Notes under the pieces: generated by a model
Database searches by the model: none
Told to the model about the DNA's origin: nothing
Seen by the model: the letters and a program-made list of their open reading frames with translations, nothing else
Position numbers and translations under genes: made by a program
Shown here: positions 1 through 9,758 of the stretch, piece by piece
Numbering within the stretch: position 1 is the first letter of the stretch
Layout of the letters: each line of letters opens with the position of its first letter
Origin: JAFDZV01 sp048594725
Lineage (GTDB): Bacteria; Bacteroidota; Ignavibacteria; OLB7
Length of the DNA stretch: 64,000 nucleotides
Reading direction: 5' to 3'
Assembly (NCBI GenBank): GCA_048594725.1
Contig: JBMDXA010000115.1
Location: forward strand, 62,001 to 126,000

Positions 1-766
1 ACGGCTTGGTAGCCGCGGCATCCACCACCTCCCAGATGTTCACCCCTCCCATGCGGTCGCACAGCTGGGCAAGCTCGTTGACCAGGGCGATATTGACCGA
101 GCGGAAGATGTTCTCCAGCAGCTTCTCCATCTCGGCAACCTTGGGGGAGCTGACCTCCACCACCTGGCTGATGATGATCCGGTTGACCGCCGCGGCGATT
201 CTGGTGCACTCCTCGGTGACGCCACCGACGACGATGGGGGTATTGGCGGTATGCCAGACCTTGTTTCCCGGATCGATCCGCTCCGGCGAGAACGCCAGAT
301 AGAAATCCTCGCCCACCTTCATTCCGTTCCGTTCCAGGATCGGCTGCACGTATCCCTCGGTAGTGTTCGGGAAGGTGGTGCTTTTCAGGATGATGCACTG
401 CCCGCCGCGCAGGTTCGCGGCGATAGCCTCGGAAGCCTGGACGATATAGGAGATATCGGGTTCTTTGTTGGCGGTAAAGGGGGTGGGAACGCAGATGTAG
501 ATCACATCCGACTGCTGCACAACCGAGAAATCGGTGGTAGCCTCCAGCAGATCGCGTTCGATCACATCCCGGACGACGTCGTCGGAGATATCCTGGATAT
601 AGTTCTTGCCCTCGCGGAGCGAATCGATCGTCCGGGGATCGACATCGATCCCATAGGTCTTGATGTTCGCCTTTGCAAATTCAACAGCCAGGGGGAGTCC
701 TACATAGCCGAGTCCGACAACCGCCACGGTAAACTGGCGATCGTTGATCTTATCGAGTACGCTCAT
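1..766 (-). CDS. UDP-N-acetylglucosamine-type nucleotide-sugar 6-dehydrogenase, 5' part (cut by window edge)
   Basis: The first 255 residues are present; the gene runs off the left edge. The start is the ATG at 766, beginning MSVLDKINDRQFTVAVVG. Residues 18-23 are the Rossmann motif GLGYVG. Further in are VPTPF (93-97), SPERIDPG (160-167) and AEMEKLLEN (211-219), which holds the conserved lysine. These mark the UDP-glucose/GDP-mannose dehydrogenase family, and SPERIDPGNK is typical of WbpA/TviB-like enzymes that oxidise UDP-GlcNAc to the uronic acid with NAD. The catalytic cysteine lies in the missing C-terminal part. The product would feed polysaccharide or O-antigen synthesis in the cytoplasm. 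The family call is firm; the substrate is inferred from similarity. Confidence 0.88.
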   Translation of the reverse strand, partial: MSVLDKINDRQFTVAVVGLGYVGLPLAVEFAKANIKTYGIDVDPRTIDSLREGKNYIQDISDDVVRDVIERDLLEATTDFSVVQQSDVIYICVPTPFTANKEPDISYIVQASEAIAANLRGGQCIILKSTTFPNTTEGYVQPILERNGMKVGEDFYLAFSPERIDPGNKVWHTANTPIVVGGVTEECTRIAAAVNRIIISQVVEVSSPKVAEMEKLLENIFRSVNIALVNELAQLCDRMGGVNIWEVVDAAATKP

Positions 767-2153
767 GAAGGGGATAATCGAGATGAGTAAAAGCGGCCGA
801 ATGAGCCGACATGTTCCGTAGCATAAACGCAAACATACGAAAGCCACGGCGAACGGCTAAGACCTCCAAACGGCGATACATCCCCAAACAGGGGCATTAT
901 CACCTCTCGGAAGGCCCTGAGCGCACCGAATAGGGCGCTTTTACCCTATGCGCGCTCTTCCGTTACAGTTTGGATAATCTATTGTGCCCCCTCCCCATCC
1001 CGGTTTTCGGCCGGAGCGGGACCTTGAACCCCTCCGGCGCATGTTCCTGCCAGAACCCGAAGGCCGCCATGGAGATCGCGTGCAGCCACCCCTCCATCAC
1101 CGCACCGGCGCATGCTTTTACACCCTGCTCCGATGCCGCCGAAAGCGACCGTACGCACGATACCCGGTAGGACTAGGATGGGGTCAGTGTGATGAGCGAC
1201 AGGGTGATCCCTACCGGGCCGGCACTCCACGGCCCGGGGAGGCGACGAGATGCATCTCCGCTTCCGGTTCCTGGCGCCGTCTCCGCTTCCGCTGCACTCT
1301 CCGGCGTCATGATGCTCCCGGTGGTCTCAGGCATATCATCGTTTTGTTTCAGTTTAGTTTCACCCCATTTTGCAATAACGGGCATGCATCATCACTCACT
1401 CGTTTCCCCCGCCGGGTGAGATCCGTTGTCGCGTAGTTCGATTCCGCGATGCTCCCGAAGGCTATCACGAACGGAGCCGAACTCTGCCCGACAGGCGGTG
1501 ACACTCGGAGAATATCGGAAGAAGTATCCCGAACTACCTGGAGATGATGGAGCTCCGGTTCTCCCCTGCACCGGCGATGATATCATCCCAGGCCGGCGAG
1601 CCGGCGGGGAAATAATCGCATCATATTCCCCGCACCGTATCGGATTTCCCTTCCCTCCTCCATATCCCACTGCCGGCACGATGAAATTTCATGGAGCTGC
1701 ACCCCGATTGCCCCCCCTGGCCGTTTTTCGTCGGCGAACCCGCGGTGGTAGTTTCGCACCATAATGATCGGTCCACGATTTTATCATTAGCGTTAATGGT
1801 CCGGGCGCAGAATTTCCTGAAGCTGCATGTCAGACGTGTTTATGATTTCATGAACAGCGCTTCCTGATTATCCCATCACGCAACGCCCCCGCACTGGTAT
1901 CGCGGATTTTCATAGTTGCCGGATTCAACGTTGGCTCGTACAAGAAACGCTGAACAAATATCCTGCACTGCCGTCCGGCATTTTTCATAAACGCCCGCAT
2001 ACCGAATAAAGCACCGAAAACGTTACATGGTCCATTATCGGCACTACCGGACAGAACCGAAACCGGCCGGCCGAATACATCATTACCATACTCTCCTACC
2101 CCCGACACAACCAGTTCCCTATTTCACTTATTCTCAACAGGGAGAATCACACG
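767..2153. other. Gene-poor stretch of about 1.4 kb
   Basis: No frame on either strand gives a protein with recognisable motifs, a sensible start or good composition. The open frames here are short and rich in Pro, Arg and Ser. The stretch separates the divergent dehydrogenase and the unknown gene at 2154, so it should hold both promoters, but I cannot place them. One piece, about 1427-1500, resembles a dispersed repeat (GTAGTTCGGCTCCGTG type) seen again near 14760, 30860 and 44850. Decayed genes cannot be excluded by eye. Confidence 0.5.
1427..1500. repeat. Dispersed repeat, GTAGTTCGGCTCCG family, divergent copy
   Basis: This holds GTAGTTCGATTCCGCGATGC and, about 25 bp on, ACGGAGCCGAACTCTGCCCG, which form imperfect inverted arms. 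Related wording recurs at about 14758-14810, 30857-30932 and 44850-44928, each with the motif GCGACAAC or its complement. It has no coding potential. Boundaries are approximate. Confidence 0.45.
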
Positions 2154-3785
2154 ATGGAAGATTCCAGCATCCTCAGCATGGAGCCTCGCACCACCGCACA
2201 GTTCACCGTTTCCGGCACCGATCAATCCCAGGGGCTTCTCGATACCGCATTCGAGCAGGCATTGCAACACGCTGCCGTTTACGACTCGCAGCAAGGGGCC
2301 CAGGATGATCCCGATGGCCTGTTCGACGGCCTTCCGGCAACCAGCGTGGAGCGTGTCAGGGAGACATTCGAGCATTACCGCGAAAACCAGCCGCTCATGG
2401 ACGCAGCCGTCAGAAGCGCCATGAATTTCCTCCGGACCCCGCACGGCGCGGCTCACGTAAAGGCATTGCAGGCATCATTCGAGAGCAGCGAGCCCAATCC
2501 CCTCAGCGACTCGATAGCCATGGAAATACAGCAGAGCAGCGAATTCGATTCGTTGAGAGATACGGCCGGAAACAAGACATTGAAAGGGATCGGCATCGGC
2601 GCCTCCGGAGGTGCGGCGTTCTACATCGGAGCGCTTGCCGGTGGCGAAGTGATTATCGACTGGGAGCATGACGGCATCATCAACGGAAGGGCATGGTACG
2701 GGCTGTCGGTGGAAAAAGCCATGACGCTTAATCTCGGCCTCGAGCTGAGCTTCTGGAACCAGACTCCCCTTTCCGGCGTGGTAAAGGGATGGTTGATCGA
2801 TCTGTGGATACCATTGGCAGGCTATCCGGGGCTTCTCTGCGTACGCTACATGTTCATCAAGCAGCGCGAGCCCGGGGCAACACGCTTCACGTATGCCGCA
2901 TCGAGCCTTCAGTTCCCTGTGGGGATCGTGCTTCCATCGAACATCGGGGTCGGCCCCCGTTTCTGGGCCAGACAGTATTCATGGAGCAGACGCAAACGCG
3001 CATCGCTGAGCGTTGTGGACACGACCACGCAGCTCAGCCAGATCACCGTCGATACCGGAACATCACTGAAGGTCACGCTGAAAAACACCTCCGGCGAGGA
3101 GATCGAATTGCGTGCCGACGCCACCATGACGATCAACATGCCATGGTTCTTCAGCCAGGCCGAGGTGGAGGCCATGGCACTATCGCTGGACGGATGGTCG
3201 GTCACGAACGACGGCAGCAAGATCACCCTGCAATTGATTAACGACACCCCCTGGGACGCCGGCGATACCATCGAATTCACCATCACCGGCGTCCGGAGCG
3301 ATGGACAGCTCAGCAACGGGGAAACCGCAACCGGCAATGTGGTGGTGGCACTGGATACCAACGTCCCGCACACGATAGAGATCAGAGAGACTGCGGAGCT
3401 GGGCCTTGTGTGGGCGAACTTTTCGGGATCGCTCGAGTGGTGCGTAGATCTGCAATCGGCCGATGGCTTTACGATGGTCGGCGCATCCGAAGGAACCCTA
3501 CAGGCATATGCCACCACCGGAGCCACCCAGATAGCGGTGACGACCGCCACAGACAGCGATCAGAATACCTGGAATTTCGGGTACATATTCACCTATACCA
3601 CCGAGAACGGCAACTCGGTCCCGGAGGTCTGCGCGGTGATATGGAAGGCGGATGCGCCACAGATCACAGGCAAGACCCGGTTTCCCGGATATTACGTGGT
3701 CAACGAGGACGCAACATCGACCGCCTATTACAACAGCCAGAGCAATGCTACTTCATTGGAGGTTACGGTAACGCTCAATTCCTGA
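2154..3785 (+). CDS. Unknown 543-residue protein with Gly-rich core and C-terminal beta-rich domains
   Basis: Not recognised. The ATG at 2154 follows CAGGGAGAATCACACG, a fair ribosome-binding site. There is no signal peptide. Residues 1-140 look helical and acidic. Residues 145-165 are a Gly/Ala-rich hydrophobic stretch (GIGIGASGGAAFYIGALAGG), and the region to about 265 is rich in aromatic residues. From about 280 the sequence looks like two beta-sandwich domains (VTLKNTSGEEIELRADATM; WANFSGSLEWCVDLQSADGF). The gene stands alone between a gene-poor stretch and convergent uvrA. A self-assembling, pore-like or surface protein is possible, but no function is supported. Confidence 0.75.
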   Translation: MEDSSILSMEPRTTAQFTVSGTDQSQGLLDTAFEQALQHAAVYDSQQGAQDDPDGLFDGLPATSVERVRETFEHYRENQPLMDAAVRSAMNFLRTPHGAAHVKALQASFESSEPNPLSDSIAMEIQQSSEFDSLRDTAGNKTLKGIGIGASGGAAFYIGALAGGEVIIDWEHDGIINGRAWYGLSVEKAMTLNLGLELSFWNQTPLSGVVKGWLIDLWIPLAGYPGLLCVRYMFIKQREPGATRFTYAASSLQFPVGIVLPSNIGVGPRFWARQYSWSRRKRASLSVVDTTTQLSQITVDTGTSLKVTLKNTSGEEIELRADATMTINMPWFFSQAEVEAMALSLDGWSVTNDGSKITLQLINDTPWDAGDTIEFTITGVRSDGQLSNGETATGNVVVALDTNVPHTIEIRETAELGLVWANFSGSLEWCVDLQSADGFTMVGASEGTLQAYATTGATQIAVTTATDSDQNTWNFGYIFTYTTENGNSVPEVCAVIWKADAPQITGKTRFPGYYVVNEDATSTAYYNSQSNATSLEVTVTLNS

Positions 3786-3880
3786 GAGCCGGCACCGGGG
3801 GATTGCCGATGTGTTGGTAGTGCCTGGCAATCCGTCATCGCAAACAATGTGATGGCGTCCGGAGGCCGGAAATTCCCCGC

Positions 3881-3922
3881 AAAAAAAAATGCGAGCCCCG
3901 ATGCATCACCATCGGGGCTCGC
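3881..3922 (-). terminator. Rho-independent terminator, minus orientation
   Basis: There is a perfect 12-bp stem, GCGAGCCCCGAT (3891-3902) and its complement (3911-3922), with an 8-nt loop. Nine A residues precede it at 3881-3889, so on the minus strand the hairpin is followed by a T tract. It would end transcripts from uvrA, whose stop is 237 bp away. In the plus direction the tail (TGTAATTAT) is poor. Confidence 0.75.
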
Positions 3923-3979
3923 TGTAATTATCAGGGATTATCGTAATAATGAGCCGGAATATCACTGGCCGGACATTAA

Positions 3980-4134
3980 AAGGCAACTATATACTCCACT
4001 GCCCCTCAGTAGGCACTCCCGGAAGAACCCCACGCAAAGCCGCGAAGGCGCAAAGAAGATGTCTTTCTTTGCGCCTTCGCGGCTTTGCGTGATGCATCTG
4101 GCATGGTTGAGGCTATCAGATATATAATCGCCTA
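3980..4134. repeat. 150-bp dispersed repeat with perfect 26-bp hairpin (copy 1)
   Basis: Perfect 26-bp arms at 4032-4057 and 4065-4090 surround a 7-nt loop; the core wording is GCAAAGCCGCGAAGGCGCAA. Flanks (GGCAACTATATACTCCA on the left, GATGCATCTGGCATGGTTG then CTATCAGATATA on the right) match the copy at 13583-13738, so the unit is about 150 bp. It lies between convergent genes (the unknown gene and uvrA). Shorter relatives lie near 9491 and 20371. Confidence 0.85.
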
Positions 4135-4158
4135 TTACAAATCTCCTATCGGAAATCC

Positions 4159-7100
4159 CTACAACACCTCGCGGAGAAACCGGCCGGTGTGCGAATCCTT
4201 GCAGGCGGCGATCGTTTCCGGCGTGCCGGTGCAGACCACATTGCCGCCGGCATCTCCCCCCTCCGGCCCCAGATCGATGATCCAGTCGGCGCTGCGGATC
4301 ACGTCGATGTTATGCTCGATCACGATCAGCGAGTGCCCGGCATCGATCATCGCGTTGAACGCCTTGAGCAGCGTGGCGATGTCGTCGAAATGAAGGCCGG
4401 TGGTGGGCTCGTCCAGAATGAAGAGGGTGTGATCGTCGGTCGGGGCCACCAGCTGCGCGGCCAGCTTCACCCGCTGCGCCTCTCCTCCGGAGAGCGTGGT
4501 GGCCGGCTGTCCGAGGCGGATATAGCCGAGCCCCACATCGTGCAGCCCCTTCAGGCGGGTCATCACACGGTTGTCGGCGGCGAAGAATCCCATCGCCTCA
4601 TCCACGGTCATCTCCAGCACGTCGACGATATTCTTCCCCTTGTAGGTGGCCTGGAGCGCCTCGGCCTTGAAACGCTTCCCCTTGCAGACCTCGCAGGTGA
4701 GCGCCAGATCGGCCAGGAACTGCATCTCCACCTTCACCACCCCCTCCCCCTGGCACGCCTCGCAGCGCCCGCCGGGAACGTTGAAGGAGAAGTAGCCTGC
4801 CTTCCAGCCGTTCAGCTTCGCCACCGGGGTGGAGGAGAACAGATCGCGGATGGCATCGAACGCCTTGACATAGGTGACCGGGTTGGAGCGGGGGGAACGG
4901 CCGATCGGCGACTGGTCCACCATCTCCACGGCCCCCACACGATCCATCCCCTCGGCCGAGGTCATCTTCTTGCTCACCCCCACGGTGGCCCCCTTGGCGC
5001 GCGCCACCGCCGGATACAGCACGTCGTGCACGAGCGTGGACTTGCCGGAGCCGGAAACGCCGGTCACCACCGTCAGAAGCCCGAGCGGGAACTCCACATC
5101 GACATTCTTCAGGTTGTGCTCGTAGACCCCATGCACCGTGATGCTCCTGCCGGATGGCTTGCGGCGCTTGGTCCTGACCGGGATCGACTTGCGGCCGGAG
5201 AGATAGGCGCCGGTCAGCGAGTTCGCATCGCGAAGCATCGTCTCCACGCTTCCGTTGAAGGTCACCTCGCCGCCGTTCTCGCCGGCATGCGGCCCCATAT
5301 CCACCACCACATCGGCGCTTCGGATGATATCCGGATCGTGCTCCACCACGATAACGGTGTTGCCCAGATCGCGAAGCGATTTCAGGATGCGCACCAGCCG
5401 CTCGGTATCGCGCGGGTGCAGGCCGATGGAGGGCTCGTCGAGCACATACATCGCCCCCACCAGCGCCGAGCCGATGGAGGTGGCGAGATTGATGCGCTGC
5501 GATTCGCCGCCGGAGAGGGTATGGCTCAGACGATCCAGCCTCAGATACCCGAGCCCCACCTCGTTGAGATAGCGGAGCCGCTTGGTGATCTCCTCCAGAA
5601 TCCGGTCGGCCACATCATGTTCGAACGGCGTCAGCTCCAGCTTCTGGAACCATCCATACACTTCTTCGATGGTCATGCCCACCAGATCGGGGATCGACTT
5701 GCCATGAATGAACACGCGCATCGCCGAGGTGCGAAGGCGCGAGCCCTTGCAGCGGGGGCAGGTGGTATAGCCACGGAACCGGGAGAGGAACACCCGGTAG
5801 TGCATCTTGTAGGTCTGCTCCTCGATCATCTTGAAGAACCCGTCGATGCCGGGATACTTGCCGTACCCATGCATCACCACATTCCACTCGTGCTGGGTAA
5901 GCTGCGAAACCGGTTTATCCAGATCCAGGTTGGCCGCGCGGGCCTCGGCCACCAGCTTGCGGTGATACTCAACGTGCTTGGGCGTGGCAAACGCCGCGAT
6001 GGCGCTGCTGCGAAGGGTCTTGGTGCGATCCGGGATCACCAGATCCATATCGATCCCGATCGCCTTGCCGAATCCCTGGCACTCCGGGCAGGCGCCGAAC
6101 GGATTGTTGAAGCTGAAGAGCTTCGGCTGCGGCTCCTCGTATTTGATGCCGTCGTTGGCGCACTCGAAGCGGGTGCTGAAATGGCGGCGCTCGCCGGTCT
6201 CCACCAGTTGCACGATCGCCCGGCCATCCCCCTCGCGGAAGGCGGTCTCGGCCGAATCGGCGATGCGGGTGAGCGTTCCGGGCTCGTTGCGGGTCACGAT
6301 GCGATCCACCAGCACATAGACATCATCCTTGGAGATACCGCTGGGGATGGTCTCGTTCAGATCCACCACCTCGCTGGAGGCGCCTATCACCACACGGAAG
6401 AACCCTTTCTCCCGCAGGTTCTCGAACTCCTCGGCGAGCGTGCGCTGGTCGTGCGGGTGCATCGGATACAGGACGTACAGACGGGTTCCCTCCGGCAGAG
6501 CCATCACCGCCTCCTGCACCGTGCGGGGGGTATCCTTCAGCACCGGCTGGTTGCACGCCTTGCAGAGCGTCTGCCCGATGCGCGCATACAACAGACGGAG
6601 ATAATCGTAGACCTCGGCGGTGGTACCGACCGTGGAGCGGGGGTTCTTGGTGATCGTCTTCTGCTCGATGGCGATGGCCGGGGCCAGCCCGGTGATGCTC
6701 TCCACGTCCGGCTTCGACATGCGCGCCAGAAACTGGCGTGCGTAGGCCGACAGGCTCTCCACGTAGCGGCGCTGCCCCTCGGCATAGATGGTATCGAACG
6801 CCAGCGACGACTTTCCGGAGCCGGACACGCCGCTGACGACGATAAGCCGGTTGCGGGGGAGTTCGATGGAGAGATCCTTCAGGTTGTGCACCTTCGCGCC
6901 CCGGATGGCGAGGGTGTTCTTCGGATGCGGAGGAGGGGTCTTGAAGATCGTCCCCTGCCGCTCCCCGGCCGAGCGGAGCGATGCCGGACGCTCCCCCCCA
7001 GCGCGCAGAGCCGCAACGGCCACACTTGCCGGCTCCGGAGCCGCCGCCACCCCCGCAGTTGCGGCGGCACGAGACTTCGCCGATGCAACCTTCCCTTTTG

Positions 7101-7296
7101 CCGGCGCGGCCTTCGGCGCCGAAGACTTCTTGGAGGCCGGAGCCTTCGGTGAAGTGGCCTTCCTGGCCGCGCTTCCGGTTGCCGGGGCAGCCTTCGGCGA
7201 TGCCTCCGCCGCCGGAGCCTTCTTTGCGGAGGTTTTCTTTTGTGCCGGCTGCTTCCCGCTGGAAGCATCGCTTGCAGTCGTTGCTCTTTTCCCCAC
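4159..7296 (-). CDS. uvrA: Excinuclease ABC subunit A with N-terminal Ala/Lys/Pro tail
   Basis: UvrA is the dimeric ABC ATPase that finds bulky DNA lesions and loads UvrB in nucleotide excision repair. Visible are Walker A GVSGSGKSSLAFDTIYAEGQ, the UvrB-binding insert after CKACNQPVL, zinc-finger cysteines (CPECQGFG, CPRCKGSR, then CEACQGEG with CEVCKGKR), both LSGGE signatures, and the Walker B segments LDEPSIGLHP and LDEPTTGLH. The ABC core begins only about 126 residues in. It is preceded by a low-complexity tail of KAPA, KKAP and KAAP phrases like a histone H1 C terminus. I use the GTG at 7296 (MGKRATTASD) because GGGA lies 8 nt upstream; an in-frame GTG at 7356 would add 20 residues but lacks a binding site. 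Length is 1045 aa against about 940 usually. Confidence 0.95.
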   Translation of the reverse strand: MGKRATTASDASSGKQPAQKKTSAKKAPAAEASPKAAPATGSAARKATSPKAPASKKSSAPKAAPAKGKVASAKSRAAATAGVAAAPEPASVAVAALRAGGERPASLRSAGERQGTIFKTPPPHPKNTLAIRGAKVHNLKDLSIELPRNRLIVVSGVSGSGKSSLAFDTIYAEGQRRYVESLSAYARQFLARMSKPDVESITGLAPAIAIEQKTITKNPRSTVGTTAEVYDYLRLLYARIGQTLCKACNQPVLKDTPRTVQEAVMALPEGTRLYVLYPMHPHDQRTLAEEFENLREKGFFRVVIGASSEVVDLNETIPSGISKDDVYVLVDRIVTRNEPGTLTRIADSAETAFREGDGRAIVQLVETGERRHFSTRFECANDGIKYEEPQPKLFSFNNPFGACPECQGFGKAIGIDMDLVIPDRTKTLRSSAIAAFATPKHVEYHRKLVAEARAANLDLDKPVSQLTQHEWNVVMHGYGKYPGIDGFFKMIEEQTYKMHYRVFLSRFRGYTTCPRCKGSRLRTSAMRVFIHGKSIPDLVGMTIEEVYGWFQKLELTPFEHDVADRILEEITKRLRYLNEVGLGYLRLDRLSHTLSGGESQRINLATSIGSALVGAMYVLDEPSIGLHPRDTERLVRILKSLRDLGNTVIVVEHDPDIIRSADVVVDMGPHAGENGGEVTFNGSVETMLRDANSLTGAYLSGRKSIPVRTKRRKPSGRSITVHGVYEHNLKNVDVEFPLGLLTVVTGVSGSGKSTLVHDVLYPAVARAKGATVGVSKKMTSAEGMDRVGAVEMVDQSPIGRSPRSNPVTYVKAFDAIRDLFSSTPVAKLNGWKAGYFSFNVPGGRCEACQGEGVVKVEMQFLADLALTCEVCKGKRFKAEALQATYKGKNIVDVLEMTVDEAMGFFAADNRVMTRLKGLHDVGLGYIRLGQPATTLSGGEAQRVKLAAQLVAPTDDHTLFILDEPTTGLHFDDIATLLKAFNAMIDAGHSLIVIEHNIDVIRSADWIIDLGPEGGDAGGNVVCTGTPETIAACKDSHTGRFLREVL

Positions 7297-8024
7297 GTGT
7301 AAAATCCCGATCGTAGTTCTTATCGAAGAATACCGCTCATGCCATCTCCCCGGCACCAGACCGAACGTAGAGCCGGAGAAGTCCTGATACCGACGAATAA
7401 CAGGAGGAATTCGGGTGCCCGATGCGGCACTTCCGCTCCATTTCCGCTCGATCCTCCCGCCACGGACCGGACCGTAACAACCAAGAAAGCAAGAAAACGT
7501 TTTGGGTGGTTAGAACAAAGTGAATGTTTATGAGTGAGGAGAGATCTTCGCTCCCGAACCGGGTCTCCTATGGGGTATCGCTGGCGGCTGGAACGATAGC
7601 GGCCACTCCTCCGGAGCTCCGGCAATCGAAGATTTCCGGGTGCCGGACGGGATGGCTCTCCCCTGCCCGGCTTCTTTTCCCGCGATTTTCCGTATCTTCC
7701 CGGACTGTGAGACTCCGTACTCTTCATACCACGCCTTCGCTCGCATCGGGCGGCACCATCCGGGGGGGATCGTTCCTTTCCTCGGCGCTTGTTGCTGCGC
7801 GCATGCGCCGCTGGTTCTTCACCATCGGCAGCCTCCCCTCTCCTTTCTGATATCCTGGCATCTGTGCGCCCCTCCACCGGCATGAATCTTCCGGCTGAAT
7901 CCCCCGAGCATCGGGTGTGACGCCGGGCGTGCCTCCGGAGAATCTTCCAGCCCATCTCCCCGGCCTGGAAGGCCCGCCTTGTGTACAACATCAGCGACCA
8001 AGATATTTTCAGGAGAATAGATCC
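7297..8024. other. Divergent intergenic region between uvrA and lysine aminotransferase
   Basis: About 730 bp with no credible gene. It must carry the promoters of uvrA (minus) and the aminotransferase (plus). No consensus promoter, terminator or riboswitch fold stands out. Open frames here are short and lack motifs. Confidence 0.4.
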
Positions 8025-9446
8025 ATGTCCGTTCAAGATTCCAAAGAGCTCAACACCTCCTCCGCAGCGATCGACGGGAAGATGGCCGGCAACGGCGCCC
8101 ATGAAAACGGCCCCTCCAACCAGATAGCACCCGCACAGGTGCATGCGGTGCTCGGCCGCCATATGCTGGCCGACGGGTTCGATCTGGTGCTGGATCTGGA
8201 GAAGAGCCAGGGACCGTATCTGGTGGATTCCGCCTCCGGCAAGCGCTATCTCGATTTCTTCACCTTCTTCGCCTCCAACCCGGTGGGGATGAATCATCCG
8301 AAGATGACCACCCCGGAGTTCATCCAGAAGATCGGCAGGGTGGCTATCCACAAGCCCTCCAGCTCCGACATCTATACGGTGGAGATGGCCGAGTTCGTCG
8401 ATACCTTCTTCCGCGTGGCGGTCCCCTCCCACTTCAAGTACAGCTTCTTCATCGAGGGGGGAGCCCTTGCCGTTGAAAACGCCTTGAAGGTCGCCTTCGA
8501 CTGGAAGGTGCAGAAGAATTTCCATAAGGGATACCACAAGGAGAAGGGGCATATGGTGCTCCATTTCCGGCATGCCTTCCATGGCCGCTCCGGGTATACC
8601 CTCAGCCTGACCAACACCGACCCGAACAAGACGAACTACTTCCCGAAGTTCGAGTGGCCGCGCGTCACCTCACCGGCCGCCCTGTTCCCGCTGGAGGGGG
8701 CCAACCTGGAGCAGACCATCGCCATCGAGGATCAGGCATTGCGGGAGATCCGCCAGGCGTTCATCGACAACCCGGATGACATCTGCTGCATCATTCTGGA
8801 ACCGATCCAGGGCGAAGGTGGCGACAACCACTTCCGCGTGGAATTCCTACAGCAGCTCCGGACGATCTGCGACGAGCAGGAAGCGCTCCTGATCTTCGAC
8901 GAGGTGCAGACCGGCGTGGGGCTTACCGGCACCATGTGGGCGCATCAGTCCATCGGCGTCACCCCGGATATCATCACCTTCGGCAAGAAGTCGCAGGTGT
9001 GCGGCATCCTCGCCACCGACCGCGTGGACGACATCCAGAACAACGTCTTCCACAAGTCCAGCCGCATCAACTCCACCTGGGGCGGGAACCTGGTGGATAT
9101 GGTCCGCTTCACGGAGTTCCTCCGGATCATCGAGGAGGACAAGCTGGTGGAGAACGCACGGAGCGTGGGAGAATACCTGCTGGGACAGCTCCAATCGCTG
9201 GTAACGGAGTTCCCCGCCCTGGTCTCGAACCCGCGCGGCCGCGGCCTGATGTGCGCCGTCGATATCGCATCGGCGCAGGAGCGGGATCTGTTCCGCCAGA
9301 AGTGCTACGACAAGGGATTGCTCATCCTGGGCTGCGGCGATCGGTCCATCCGGTTCCGCCCGGCGCTGAACATCGGTGTGGAGCATATCGACGAGGGGAT
9401 GAGCACGATCCGCGAGGCGCTCCAGGAAATCCAGAAGGGATATTGA
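8025..9446 (+). CDS. lat: L-lysine 6-transaminase (lysine epsilon-aminotransferase)
   Basis: A PLP-dependent class III aminotransferase that moves the epsilon-amino group of lysine to 2-oxoglutarate, giving the semialdehyde that cyclises to piperideine-6-carboxylate. The start is ATG 8025 (MSVQDSKELNTSS), preceded by TTCAGGAGAATAGATCC; an in-frame ATG at 7917 has no binding site. The 473-residue product shows YLDFFTFFASNPVGMNHP, the EGGALAVENALK cofactor region, IILEPIQGEGGDNHF, FDEVQTGVGLTG and the PLP lysine in ITFGKKSQVCG. The DIITFGKKSQVCG and RINSTWGGN wording is typical of Lat and not of ornithine or acetylornithine enzymes. The role could be lysine breakdown or supply of an aminoadipate precursor; neighbours do not decide. 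Confidence 0.9.
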   Translation: MSVQDSKELNTSSAAIDGKMAGNGAHENGPSNQIAPAQVHAVLGRHMLADGFDLVLDLEKSQGPYLVDSASGKRYLDFFTFFASNPVGMNHPKMTTPEFIQKIGRVAIHKPSSSDIYTVEMAEFVDTFFRVAVPSHFKYSFFIEGGALAVENALKVAFDWKVQKNFHKGYHKEKGHMVLHFRHAFHGRSGYTLSLTNTDPNKTNYFPKFEWPRVTSPAALFPLEGANLEQTIAIEDQALREIRQAFIDNPDDICCIILEPIQGEGGDNHFRVEFLQQLRTICDEQEALLIFDEVQTGVGLTGTMWAHQSIGVTPDIITFGKKSQVCGILATDRVDDIQNNVFHKSSRINSTWGGNLVDMVRFTEFLRIIEEDKLVENARSVGEYLLGQLQSLVTEFPALVSNPRGRGLMCAVDIASAQERDLFRQKCYDKGLLILGCGDRSIRFRPALNIGVEHIDEGMSTIREALQEIQKGY

Positions 9447-9490
9447 GGATATTCGACGGCCGATCGCCCATGGAGGTGATCGGCCGGTAG

Positions 9491-9608
9491 AATGCATCAC
9501 GCAAAGGCGCAGAGACGCCAAGAAACGCAAAGAGGGGCAAGGAATAGCAGTATCCTTCCCTTCTTCGTTCTTCCTGGCGGTTCTTTGCGCCTTCGCGGCT
9601 TCCCGTGG
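9491..9608. repeat. Dispersed GCAAAGGCGC hairpin repeat (copy 2, divergent)
   Basis: ATCACGCAAAGGCGCAGAGA at the left and TTCTTTGCGCCTTCGCGGCT at the right form imperfect inverted arms around a longer, degenerate loop. It belongs to the family at 4032-4090 but lacks the matching flanks. It fills most of the space between the aminotransferase and the acylase gene. Confidence 0.7.
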
Positions 9609-9758
9609 TACCCTTGCTACGGAACCGGCTGACGTACCGGAATCATTCCCCGGAAGCTGCCAGTACGCACAGCGGTTGTAGATTTGGGTTCGACATCCGG
9701 CCGCAGCTTTCATACGACCGGCCCGGCTCCTTCTTTCGTCGGCTATCCGCACATATCC

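Noticed and set aside
984..1764. Short plus-strand frames in the left gene-poor region
   Set aside because: No motif, no binding site, and composition typical of non-coding high-G+C DNA.
4189..7152. Plus-strand open frame of about 990 codons opposite uvrA
   Set aside because: Antisense shadow of a complete, well-supported uvrA.
7857..8024. Lysine riboswitch ahead of the lysine aminotransferase
   Set aside because: The leader lacks the conserved lysine-riboswitch core words and has no terminator or anti-terminator stem I can draw.
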